NCBI GenBank assembly: GCA_049999805.1
Contig: JBNGIO010006380.1
Location: 260,680-324,679 of the forward strand
Direction: 5' to 3'
Source of the DNA: Folioceros fuciformis
Lineage: Eukaryota; Anthocerotophyta; Anthocerotopsida; Anthocerotales
DNA length: 64,000 bases
The position numbers were made by a program, and so were the translations under genes. Under the pieces are notes generated by a model. It was not told where the DNA came from. It saw nothing but the letters and a program-made list of their open reading frames with translations, and searched no databases. The stretch's first letter is position 1; every line of letters begins with the position of its first letter. Shown here in pieces: positions 35,301 through 45,624 of the stretch.

Positions 35301-35500
35301 CTGCACCAGGCGCTGGGCACTGGGCAGCGCGGCTGCAGTGAGCGCCTCCCGAGAGGCCAGCGCCGTGGGTCGTAAAAATAGCAGAGGCAGATCCAGAGGA
35401 TCAGAGTCCTGAGAGAATGGGGGAGGCCGTCGGAAACGGAAACGGAGACGTTCGGAGAAGCTCACCGCCGACAGGTAGCAGCTGCTACCGTAACGGTGCG

Positions 35501-35537
35501 AGCGCTAGCGCTGGCGCTGGCGCTAGCACTAGCGCGC
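35501..35537. repeat. Near-palindromic GCGCT repeat
   Basis: 'agcgctagcgctggcgctgg' and its continuation alternate 'gcgcta' and 'gcgctg', forming overlapping self-complementary hexamers. Such DNA can form hairpins. It lies in the promoter-side region of the SPX-MFS gene. Confidence 0.6.
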
Positions 35538-37693
35538 GCAGGTTCCTCAGACGAGGAGAAGTTGTTGTGAGACCGAGTGTGCGTGAGTGTGGGAAGTGGT
35601 GCGACCAGGCCAGTGAGACCGGAAAAGAAAATCGGGCAGCAGCACACTGGGCAGGAGGGCTGGGCAAGGCTGGGCAGTACGCAGGACGCACGCGATGCTA
35701 TGCGGCGTCCAAGACCGAGGCCCGGGGACGAGCTTAGCGATATGCACCAGAGAAGCGCACTTGCCACTGCTGCCACCTCAATTCTGTAGGTGCAACAGTG
35801 GCGTGGAAAAGTTGAAGGGCAGTCTAGCTAGGCAGAGGCAGACGCAGAAGCAGAGCGCAGAGAGCGGCAGCGGCAGCGGCAGCGGCACGGCACAGGCAGC
35901 CAAGCCAGTGCTGCAGTCAGCGTGCACATTCACCGCTGGGGGACCACAAACTCGTCTCTCGAGGAGCAATGAGAGGCAGCTAGCTGTTGTCGGTCCGGGG
36001 ACCACACGACAGGACGGGACATCGGACAAGCAAGGAACGGGCAGCGAAGCACTTGCAACTAGTCTATAGCCGTCTCCAAGATAAAGAACCTTCTCGTCTT
36101 CCCGCTTCAGTCCGGAGTCCAGGGGGAGGGAGCCACCCCGCGATCCATAGCAGGTCACAACTCCGGCGCCGGACTGTGAGAGGCGGGGGGCGGGAGGTAC
36201 GGTGAGAAAAAAAAAGCAGTGCTTCCAAGCTTCCTCCCCAGCCGCCGGGCCGGCTCTGCACACTGATGAGAACTGAACACTGGTCACTGCATATCCACAC
36301 CTCGTGGATATGTACATGTCTCTTTGAATCCCAGCTTCCATTTATTGCTCGCCATGGCGAGAGCAGGGAGACTTAACCTGGCCCGATTCTGGTGGCCCGG
36401 CCAATCACAGTCACGTGTCCTCATTTCTCAACATAGTGTTGCATGCAATGCTTTTTTTTTTGATATACGTTGTTCGTACATTCCCCTTGTGAGGCTGGAG
36501 GAGATGCTTTCCTTATCACTCCAACTATCCCACATACTCTGCATCCCTTCCTTCCCTTCTCGTACACTCCATGGGATGAAAACTTACACTATTGCAAAAT
36601 CTGTGCAATGCACCCTGCCTCCAGATTCTCAAACCATGGTCGCAGCTGCGGCCGGACAAGAGTGCGCCGCCCAGTTGCCACACCGTCTGCTCCGCCGTGT
36701 CCAGACAGCGTTCCAGGAACTACTTCTTTGTCTGTCTGTGAATGGCCTCAAACATGCACCAACACATTTTGTGGTAGCACGCTAGTTGCCTAGAGCGAGG
36801 CCTCGAGGTGTGTGCTAGACCTTCTTTCAAGATGGGTGGCGGGGCGAGCTGCTCCCGCGCTCCAGAGTCCAGACCCCGCGGCCCGGACCCCACTTCGTCT
36901 GTCCCGACCCCCCATTTAGCACACCCGTTTTTTCTTTGCCTAAAAACCTCGGCCATGCCCTTGCTCCAGCTGCTTCCCTTCCCAGGCTGCCTCCCACAAC
37001 ATGGTTGGCAGACCAGTCCAGGGGTGGGCCTCCCATTGACGCACGCCCCGCAAGGGCTGTCAGCCACGCTGGCTCCGGTACCAGTCTTCAACCACCGAGA
37101 CGGAATCCTGCGCGGCACATTCCCATCCTCCCTTCCAAACTATCAGATTCACAATAGCAGCCTTCGGAGCATATTCATGTGGATGCTTTCGCTCCCAAAA
37201 CTGTTCCTGCCACGTCGGCTATTGCACCGCTGTCCCTCCTTGCCTGTTGGACTACTGGACTCCGCAATGGTCCGGGCTCACTTCCCACAGTCGGGATCTG
37301 GCTCAAAGCAGGGCGGCCTCGGGGGTAGGTGCCCCTTCGTCGTCCTCACCCTTCTTCTCGAGCCCCGGGCCCATACGTCGCGTGCAATAGGGACAACTGC
37401 CCGTCTCTCTGTCGCCCGTCAGATGCAGCCACCAGCTACAATTTACGCAGGAATCCGCGCATGCGGAGAAACGACGGAGCCGTCAGCAGACAAATCCAGC
37501 AACTAGTACCTTTGGCAGGGAATCCTTCAACTACATTGCAAGGGAGGGGTGCACGAGTCCTGGCGATATAATTGCGCAAGTCGTAGCCACCTATCAGGAA
37601 ATAGTCATGACGATGTTCAGGGACTAGAAAGAGCGATCTCAACAAATTTACATTTAACTTTCTGCCTGCACTCTGCGCCACTCACACACGAGT

Positions 37694-40600
37694 TCACGAG
37701 TACTGGCCACGGATATCTGCATCCAGGAACAAATACAGAGCCGTGCTCGCCGCCCACACATCATCGCCCACCACATTCTCAGCGGGCGAATGGCTGATTC
37801 CCCCCACGCACCGAACAAACAGCATGCCAACCTGCGCGGCAGACATACGAGAGGTCTGACTCAGCAAAGATACACGCCGTCAACCGCTGCTCTTTTCCAA
37901 CTGTCACTTCCTTCGCCGTAGAAGAACCGTACCTGAGTCACACTCGCCAAGGCCATTGCATCGTGGCCTGCTCCACTTGACAGCAAAGGTAAGCTCACCT
38001 TCACCGTCTCTCCCTCCAACCAAGTCCTCCTAAACGCAGGAATCTCCTGGAGTGCCAAGCTACCTCCTGCTTGTAAACGCTTCATCAGATCAAGGGAGGA
38101 CTTGATGGACCCTGCCTCGTGCTGCAATTATGCACAAGTATCACCTTGTCAAAACCTTCACTTACAGTCACCCACACTTGCAGTTTAATCACCAACATGA
38201 ATCGAGGTGCAATAAAATTCACCCTCAATTGGGTACTTGAATGGATTCTAGGATACCTTTCGCTCAACTTCACAAGAGACTGCTCGGTCTTTGCAGATTT
38301 CCTGGATAGTACGTTCAATGTCGAACACAGCAACCTCACGAACAATGTCATCTTTGGCACGGATATCAACTGTGAACACGACCTGCCATTCGCAACACCA
38401 GGAAAACAACTTACACAAGTCAGCCACACAACTACTGTTTCTGACAAGCAAACTAGGACTACAGTGATGAACAAAGATACTCAATACTCTTTACCTCTCC
38501 TGGAATGACATTACTCGCCCCAGGCCAGGTTGTAATCTCTCCAACTGTGCAAACGAGCGACCGACTAGTCTGTTCGTCAGGAGAAACATCATCCAACCTG
38601 TCGGCCTTCTCGCAAATCTCTTCAATGGCTACGATTCCTTGCGCAGCTGCAGGCATTGGATCCCTGCGCATTCTCATTGGCACAGTGCCTGCANNNNNNN
38701 NNNNNNNNNNNNNNNNNNNNNNNNNNNNNNNNNNNNNNNNNNNNNNNNNNNNNNNNNNNNNNNNNNNNNNNNNNNNNNNNNNNNNNNNNNNNNCCCCCCC
38801 CCCCACTCAGAAACTAGCCCATACAAGATTGAGGGAAAACTACTATTACAGAGATAAGACCCTTACACTCAATCTAGTTTGGCCCGAAATTGCTTCCACT
38901 ACTCCCAAAGGAAGACCACTTGCCTCAAGGACTGGCCCTTGCTCAATATGTACCTGCTCGACCATCACAATATTAGTTATGCCTTTCTTGGAGGATGGGC
39001 CAAACACTTACATCCAAACCCAATTATCCTGAACGCGTCTCAGTTTCAGTATCACACCTCAATGTATCCCCAGACAGCGTCCGCATCATATTTCAGCCTT
39101 GATATACTGTCTTCTGTACCCGGTAATGCGGCAGAAACCAAAGCCTCTCTAAGCTTTACACCCCTACATCACAGAGTAATGCAATTCATGAAAACCTAAA
39201 GGTAGAGTAGAACTCACCAACAGAAACTGCGTCCAACAGCACCTCTGGGTGCCCGAAACAAATACAAATTGGAGTTGACCATACTGTTTGTCTGTCGCAT
39301 TCAAAAGTTCTGGTTTGAAGGTTCCAGCGATAGCTGCGCTCCCTAGGAAAGTAGATTGAAAGCGGACACCCTCCTCGTCGCTGAATGCGATTATCTGAGA
39401 AACAACGGACATTATGTTAACTGCTAGTCACATCCCGGGGAAGCATGAAAATAATGTTTGGTTTGAGGTGAGCGCTGACTATCAGAAGCTGCTCTGTGAT
39501 GAAACTTGGGAGGAGGAATACGAGAGCAGGAGCTAAAGGGAAGTCCAACCTCAATAGGTCGAGGGTACTTCTGTATTTTCTCGTCTTCAGAAAAAGCTTT
39601 CACAGCAGCTATGGCACATATTATTCCAAGAGCGCCATCGAACCGGCCTGCATCAACAACCGTGTCCTGTGCCAAACCACCGGGTCAGGTGCCTCCTCTC
39701 AGAAAGCAATCATATGATGACAATTTAAGGAGCTACAAAACGCAGCTTACCAGATGGGACCCTAGAAGAAGTGCCGGGGCCGAAGCATTTCCGCCATTTG
39801 TCCGACCATGGACATTCCCGATGGCATCTATCCACCTGCGAAAATGAGGAATCACAGTCTGAAAGGCTTAAATGCACGAAAATAAATGCATAATTTATTC
39901 GACCAGGAAAATCATAACCGACAGGTGCACCGCTCTTACGTTTCGAGACCCGCGTCCCGCATCCATCCTGCAACAAGTTGTGCCGCCCTCCGTGATGCTG
40001 GGCTTAGACAAGTTCGCTCTAAAAAATTCGGGGAGTCGCTCACCTACAATGACGGATACAACGCAGAACAGTGTCAGCACACGGACCATTCAATCGAATT
40101 CAGCGCAAACCCGCTCGATCTCGATTCTGTTCACTCACAGCTCCAAGTTCAGACAGTCGTCGAAGTGCTTCATCCCTCAATAATGTGTCTCGATCGCCCC
40201 TGCGATCTTCACGTTGCATGCTCCACCCTGACCGCAAACCACGACGGACACAATTCAGTCGTTTCACACATTCCCATGGAGATAAGTAGACATATTGATC
40301 TCTCTGCAGTCGCTGAGGACTTGTATCACTCAATTCCGAGCACGAATAACCACAACAACCACCAATTCACGTAGCGACCATCACACACACAATCAAGCTA
40401 CTGACAGCTCGGGATAAAAGAGAACACATCCACGGCACTCATGTCTCCTTCCAACCACGACGAAACAAGATTTGTTAAGCACGCTCGCAATCAGCTCAGA
40501 ATCCATAAGACCGCATCCAACACGAAATCCACAGCCGCTTCACACAGCAACAATCATAAAAAAACAAAAAACAACCCTAGATTAATTCCTTCGCGCACAC

Positions 40601-40866
40601 CGATACAAAAATCTTGTCTCCTCTTAGCAACACCTTGTCGGAGCTCCCGCTGTAACCGCAAGACTCACTACACAGCAAGACGCAAACTCCGCAAAAACTC
40701 TACCGCACCCGAACACTCACAGCTGAGCTGCACTCCAACCTGAGCAATACTGCTGCGTTGCACCGAGATGCGCATGCAGAAGAGCCAAGAGAAGAACGCG
40801 GAGAAGAACTGTCTGAGGCGCAGCAGGCCGTGAGCAGCAGGACGCAAACTTGCGCCGCGACTCCAT
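37694..40866 (-). CDS. AAH: Allantoate amidohydrolase (deiminase), interrupted by assembly gap
   Basis: Visible exons: 40740-40866, 40139-40227, 39940-40043, 39751-39835, 39550-39666, 39285-39394, 39058-39163, 38867-38953, 38495-38693 (starts in the gap), 38257-38382, 37933-38121, 37694-37831. Signal peptide-like N-terminus (QTVLLRVLLLALLHAHLGA), as in plant AAH, which works in the ER. M20 metallopeptidase marks: GSHL|DTVVDAGRFDG, FSDEEGVRFQSTFLGSAA, VHIEQGPVLE, HAGTVPMRMRRDP, CTVGEITTWPGASNVIPG, SGAGHDAMA, GGISHSPAEN. These fit AAH, which splits allantoate into ureidoglycine, CO2 and ammonia in purine catabolism, better than ureidoglycolate amidohydrolase. The piece before HAGTVP, the 'VTVKGSQG' region of relatives, is lost in the gap. 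Intron 1 is long (512 bp). Confidence 0.9.
38694..38793. other. Assembly gap (100 N) next to an 11-C run
   Basis: Exactly 100 N, a nominal gap size. It lies in the AAH gene between exons 8 and 9 and hides the start of exon 9. An 11-base C run (38794-38804) flanks it, which may be a sequencing stop or an artefact. Confidence 0.95.
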
Positions 40867-41383
40867 GGACGCAGGTGACGCGAGAAGGCATGCCGGGAGG
40901 CTGAAACAAAGAAGGAGAGGGGATTGTGGCACCGGCAAGCATGGCAGGGGGATGGACGCGGAGACGCGAAGACGAGAGCGGCGAGTGCTGGAGCAACGAG
41001 AACCGGTGGCTTCGTTTGTATGAATGTATGTTGAGCAGTAAACTATAATATACTCGCGGTCTTGCACGCTCGGCGTGCGTCCAGTCTTCCGGACACTATG
41101 TTGTCGGAAAGCGTGCGATACTCACCGGCCGGACATTCCAGACGGTTTTTTGCTCGGCTGCGCGCACTTACACCATGTGCATACATACATACAGACATAC
41201 ATCAACAGTCGATAAGTTCTTAATGTGTTTTAGGCTATTTATCTACATGCTGCGAGTGCCGGATTGTGCGCTTCTCGAGTTACGATTAGCATGTGTTTCC
41301 AGATCCGAGGAAGGTGAGACGTCTCAGCGGCTGCATGGACTGTGCGTTTGGAGGATCAAGATGAGCGGGATAGGTCGGGCAGA
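40867..41383. promoter_or_regulatory. Shared intergenic region of divergent AAH and GNAT genes
   Basis: 517 bp between start codons of two divergent genes must hold both promoters and 5' UTRs, so a bidirectional promoter is possible. It contains short 'catacatacatacagacatacat' microsatellite-like sequence near 41183-41205. No TATA box is clear on either strand. Confidence 0.5.
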
Positions 41384-42031
41384 ATGTCAGATGACAGGAT
41401 TGGACACGGGAAGCAGGAGATTCAGGTGTTGAGCTTGAAGAATGATGCAGGGAGGTTGAACCTGGAGGAGGCCCAGACTGTGATACAGGACATTGGCCAA
41501 CTGGAGCGACGTATCTTCCCCAAGCACGAGTCTCTCTCTTCTAGCCTGCTGCAAGAAGTGCAGCGTAGAAATTGCTGCGTGCTTTATGCTGTTTGCGACA
41601 GTGACTGCTTGCCAAAGCAGCAGCAAGGAATTGTTGCTGGGTATGTTATGTACTCGTGCGCTGCATTAGTGGCATCCATCACCAAGCTAGCAGGTTTGCA
41701 GCTTTTCAGGCTGCGTTGGGTGGGTTTGCGTTTGCGTGTGCGTATGGAGTGTGCAGTGGCTGAGGAAGGGTGGTTTTGTCTTGTCTCAGTGAAGGAAAAC
41801 TGTCGGAAACGGGGGTGTGGAGAAGCACTGCTACGAGCCGCGTTACAGCGGATTCGTGGCAGGAGGATTGGATTCGTGAATCTTCATGTGGATACCTCTC
41901 GGGAACCGGCGTTGGGTCTGTACAGGAAGCTGGGATTCACCGTTGACGCGCTTGTGAAATCCTACTACGCTCCGGGCCGAGATGCGTACCGGATGGTGCT
42001 AACCCTGGAAGACGGTTCTACTTCCGCTTGA
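41384..42031 (+). CDS. GNAT-family N-acetyltransferase
   Basis: Two exons, 41384-41693 and 41790-42031, intron 96 bp; 183 residues. Joining them gives the continuous GNAT core ITKLAVKENCRKRGCGEALL, with the acetyl-CoA-binding R/Q-x-x-G-x-G/A-type loop (RKRGCGEA). It continues with LHVDTSREPALGLYRKLGF and a C-terminal DAYRMVL. The N-terminal RRIFPKHES motif also recurs in a small plant family of uncharacterised GNAT proteins. The frame stays open through the intron, so an unspliced product is possible, but it would split the CoA-binding motif. The substrate is unknown. The stop is only 90 bp before the next gene's first ATG. Confidence 0.85.
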   Translation: MSDDRIGHGKQEIQVLSLKNDAGRLNLEEAQTVIQDIGQLERRIFPKHESLSSSLLQEVQRRNCCVLYAVCDSDCLPKQQQGIVAGYVMYSCAALVASITKLAGLQLFRLRWVGLRLRVRMECAVAEEGWFCLVSVKENCRKRGCGEALLRAALQRIRGRRIGFVNLHVDTSREPALGLYRKLGFTVDALVKSYYAPGRDAYRMVLTLEDGSTSA

Positions 42032-42121
42032 CTTGGCATGACAGCAAGGAGCCTTGGTAGGCTCACTGTCCTCTGGAGCACAGGCAGGGAGTGAGGTGGC
42101 TGGCAGGAGTAGGGAATCAGG

Positions 42122-43901
42122 ATGTGTCCCCCTTGTCTGCGGGTGGACTTGGTGTCTGGGTTTTGCAAGCTTTCTGTAGGAGTTAGGGTGGGGATTCAGA
42201 GGGCCCTGGGACTGAGGACAAGGCCTTGTGGAGCGGTCAGGGTTCGCCGGAGGCTGTGTGTTGGTGCCATGGCGGATGGTAAGGAGCACGGAACCCTATT
42301 TGGATATCGCATTGTGCTGGTGAGTCCACAGGAGGCTGGGAACGTTGGATCCGTGTGCAGACTTGCTGCCAATTTTGGTGAGGACCTGTGTCAGCCGACT
42401 TCTGTCTTTGCCGATTGATTCATTTCTTTGGACCTACTCTGTATTGAGTTTGTTGGATGGGACTGCTCCGATGCAGCTGCACAGTTTCTTTTGATTGGGT
42501 GTTGATGTTTTAGTGCCGTTTTGTGGAGCTTCTCCCATATGCCCCAGAGTGCAGGGATGTTTGGCTGGTACGCCATTCTACAGTATGAACGTATGTGTAG
42601 TCTTTCCGTGGCAGAGGTCGTGTGTACCTCGGCCAGCTGAGAGGATGAGTGCTACTTGCAGGTTGATCCGCAGTGCGATTACAACGGGCCAGTGGCACAT
42701 GCCATGGCTGCTAACGCTGTGTCCAGGCAATTGATGGAAAATGTTCAGGTCTCTGCGACTTTAGCAGACGCGCTGGACGATTGCAACAAGGTCTTTGCCT
42801 TTCCTCTTGGTGCTGGCCGTGCCATACATAGTCTTGCAAGTTCAGATTTTGGTGAAGCGGATCATGCGTGCCGCTGACCAGCTTCTTGGCTACTTGTTCC
42901 AGGCTATAGCTTTCACCAGGCGAAAGGGAGCGTTGCGCATTCCAAACATGTCTCTTTCAGAGGTGCCCTTGCCACTTCCCAGTTGCACTGTCGCAGTAAG
43001 TAGTGCACGGACCTTTTCCATTGCTATGTCAACAATGTGTGCCGTTACATCCATTTTCTGGTGCATTCTGTAAGTGCACAAAAATTGCATAGTCCTCTAG
43101 TATGGATATGGTTGGCAGCTCGTGTTTGGCAGGGAGGATACCGGTCTCACCACAAGTGAAGTGCACCAGTGCACTCAAATCTGCTCTATCCCCTCGGGGA
43201 AATGGGAAGGATCCCTGAGTAAGTTGATCATGCATTAAGATCTCTAGCAGGTCCGAACACAGACAATTTGGTTGTTTGCTGCTAGCCTTGAGTTCTTCAG
43301 CATGTTGAAATTATGTTTACGCATGACGCTCCGTTCTAAGACCTGACCAGAGTAAACGTCATCCTTGGCTTTTTAGACCTAAGTCATGCGGTGGCTGTGG
43401 TTCTATCACGACTCTACGAAAATGCTGCTGAGACGGAGGCTCCCTCAAGACCGTTGGACTTGCCAACCTTTAGATGGGCTTTCAAGACAGCTCCAGGTCT
43501 CTGTTACGGCACTCGCTGTGGTGTAGTATCACAGAACGACAACTGTCCCTAGGCCGCTGTTTTCTGCTTTGCTACCTGTGTCTATTCTGTCAGCTTGCTC
43601 ATTGCCGGACATGGGTTGTTGGTTGGTAGCAGGTTCTGCGTCCATTGGGGAGATTGAGAATCTTCTGTCGAGGTGGATCACGATTACTCCTATGATGAGT
43701 AGAGCGGCATTTTGTGCAGGAAAAGCCGAGTTCAAGGATCCCGAAAGGTTCATTGGTCACGTGAGAAAAATCTTGCAGAGAGGAGCTCCTTCGTCACGGG
43801 AAGTCGCTTATCTGCAAGGATTCCTCACTTTGGCTGGAAATGTTGCGTCAGCTCTTTTAGAGAGGACAGAAGCGAAAGCAGATGCAAGAGAAGGGCATTA
43901 G
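42122..43901 (+). CDS. SpoU/TrmH-family RNA 2'-O-methyltransferase (TrmJ-like)
   Basis: Seven-exon model: 42122-42377, 42548-42567, 42662-42790, 42903-42995, 43119-43218, 43377-43496, 43633-43901; 328 residues. SPOUT signatures: SPQEAGNVGSVCRLAANF (motif 1), LVFGREDTGLT (motif 2), and IPSG with SLNLSHAVAVVLSRLYE (motif 3, the trefoil knot that binds S-adenosylmethionine). TrmJ-type enzymes methylate tRNA position 32 or rRNA; the target is inferred. Exon 2 is only 20 nt (E-CRDVWL) but is needed to join NF to VDPQCDYNG as in relatives, with both phases matching. The N-terminal ~48 residues are Arg/Val/Cys-rich without acids apart from one Asp and look like an organelle presequence; a second in-frame ATG at 42269 would skip it. 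Confidence 0.85.
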
Positions 43902-43982
43902 ATTCCGGTTGTGCTCTCTGACCAGTGTACCACAAAGTAGTGCAAGTCCAGCTGCCCACGAGCAGCAACGCATTCTTATCAG

Positions 43983-45131
43983 CTAATTGCCCTTCCAAGA
44001 AGGCGTGAGAAACTGCTGGAAGGCGGTCCACACTGAAATGTCCCAGGTCTCATCATGCAATGCTATTAGGCCTTGGTCATTCACAGTATATCGAGTAGTC
44101 CCTGCACGGACGACACGAGAAGGTACGCATGAGTCCTGCATTTAAAAAACCCGCCTGCACAGCAAAGCCAAAGTCATTGACGCCCTCATCCAACCTTCAT
44201 AAGGAGAGATGTACGGTCGCCATGGGAACTTCAGGTATCTGTGCACACAAAGCATGAGTTGACACGACTGAGCAATCTTCAAGACTGGACTTCCTAGTAT
44301 ATGAAAATATTACCCTCTGAGCCTCCATCTGGCGTCGATCGTGCGGGGACTACTGACTTCGATAGCGAGCAGTTCATGCAGAGACTCGCTAGGATCAAAC
44401 AGGAACTGAATGGCCGCCACATATTTATCCACCCCTGTGACTACCGTGGTAGGATCTGTGAATCTGTAGCATCCAACCACCGCCTTTTACAATTGAGCAT
44501 CCATCCACAACCTACTTTCCATCTTGGCTCGCGAAACCTAGTTGGGACGAAACCCTTCGTCACCTGCAATTCTCGTCGTAGATGCTTCGAGACAGATTCC
44601 CCGTGACATAGTACTGGCCCTCGATTATGTCACTGACAATCCGGTCCTGCGAGAGTCACACTGGGTGAGGAATAAACTTGCACCACACTTGTGAGAAAGG
44701 CCTCGTGTTGCCGTCGAGAGCGAGATGACTCCACCTTCACTTGTTCGATGGACAGCTTGTCCTCACTTGCCAATGCCAACCCCGTACCCCACCCAGCGCC
44801 AACAACAAATGCCGCTGGCAGAATCGCTAATTTCAAAAGAGCCGTCCGTCTCCCCAGCTGATCGTTGCCTTCACCTACATAGCGCTGGCATCAGCAGGAG
44901 TCTAAGAAGGGGGCCAAAGACGGATCTCAAACACGAAAGAACTGCATGTTCGAGCTGCACTTCACTTGCAAGTGCACCAACCATAGAGACAGATTTGGAA
45001 GTGATAACTGGTGCTTGACGTTTCCAGCACTTGATCCCCACGCTGTTGGGCATTGCAGCCCTCAAGGCTGCAGTTTCAGAGGCCACTGGCCATGGCGGCG
45101 AGGCCGCAAGAATAGGAGGACCCATCGACAT
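43983..45131 (-). CDS. Chloroplast NTF2-like protein
   Basis: Six exons: 44966-45131, 44735-44874, 44564-44646, 44314-44463, 44195-44238, 43983-44101; 233 residues. All junction phases match. Diagnostic stretches are IIEGQYYVTGNLSRSIYDEN, CRFTDPTT, DKYVAAIQFLFDP, LKFPWRPYISPYEG and GLIALHDETWDISVWTAF, as in plastid NTF2/SnoaL-like proteins of plants and algae. The N-terminus is Ser/Ala/Lys-rich like a transit peptide. It is followed by GRRTALLKLAILPAAFVVGA, a twin-Arg before a hydrophobic run, which suggests thylakoid Tat targeting or a membrane anchor. Exon 1's donor is ambiguous (44966 chosen for a normal intron length; 44933 also keeps phase). Function unknown. It converges on the methyltransferase gene with 81 bp between stops. 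Confidence 0.85.
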
Positions 45132-45624
45132 GACCAGCGGGGCAGAACTAGTCACACATCAACCACGACGGTTTTAAATCACCCTTGTCATCCCGGTTAA
45201 CAGGGGAAGAATCTTCACGGGACAACAAGTTGTTTCTTTAACCAATTTGGCGGGAGGTAGAAACAACAAATGACGGGTAGGTGTCCAGGATGACAGAATA
45301 CTGTAGAACTGCATGAATAACTGCAGTCATGGACGTTATAACGGTTTCTGCGCGCACCGAGATACATAGGGGTTCCAAGTTCCCAAGTCGCCGTGGAGTT
45401 TCATTTCACCATGCTTTGGGATGAACGAGTGTGAAGCAACATTCCGAGCACAGCAGGATGTTGTAGACCAGACATCTGGATAAGGAGGAGGAGGAGCTTG
45501 CAGAAGCCGTGAGCACACTGCTTGACCTATTCCAGTAGGACAAAAATTGTACAAAATACAATGAAGCTGTGATCATTGGCTGTATGATCCAACAACGCTC
45601 GCTACCGGATGTGCCAGTCGTGCT
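45132..45624. other. Intergenic region, NTF2-like promoter and BT1 3' flank
   Basis: 493 bp between the NTF2-like start and the BT1-like stop, both on the minus strand. No gene or clear promoter element seen. Confidence 0.55.

Larger units (their letters stand above)
34662..37693. other. SPX-MFS upstream region to AAH 3' end, no gene seen
   Basis: About 3 kb. 34662-35290 is probably 5' UTR with an intron. 35400-36200 is GC-rich with simple repeats, including alternating 'gcgctagc/gcgctggc' (35501-35537) and a 'gcagcg' run near 35865-35885. A CACGTG core (G-box/ABRE type) lies near 36411. A 232-codon plus frame at 36808-37506 is Pro/Ser/Leu-rich without a domain and I do not accept it as a gene. 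Confidence 0.5.

Noticed and set aside
36808-37506. 232-codon plus-strand frame between SPX-MFS and AAH genes
   Set aside because: Pro/Leu/Ser-rich without domain or repeat of known type, in GC-rich DNA where long chance frames are common; no splice context.
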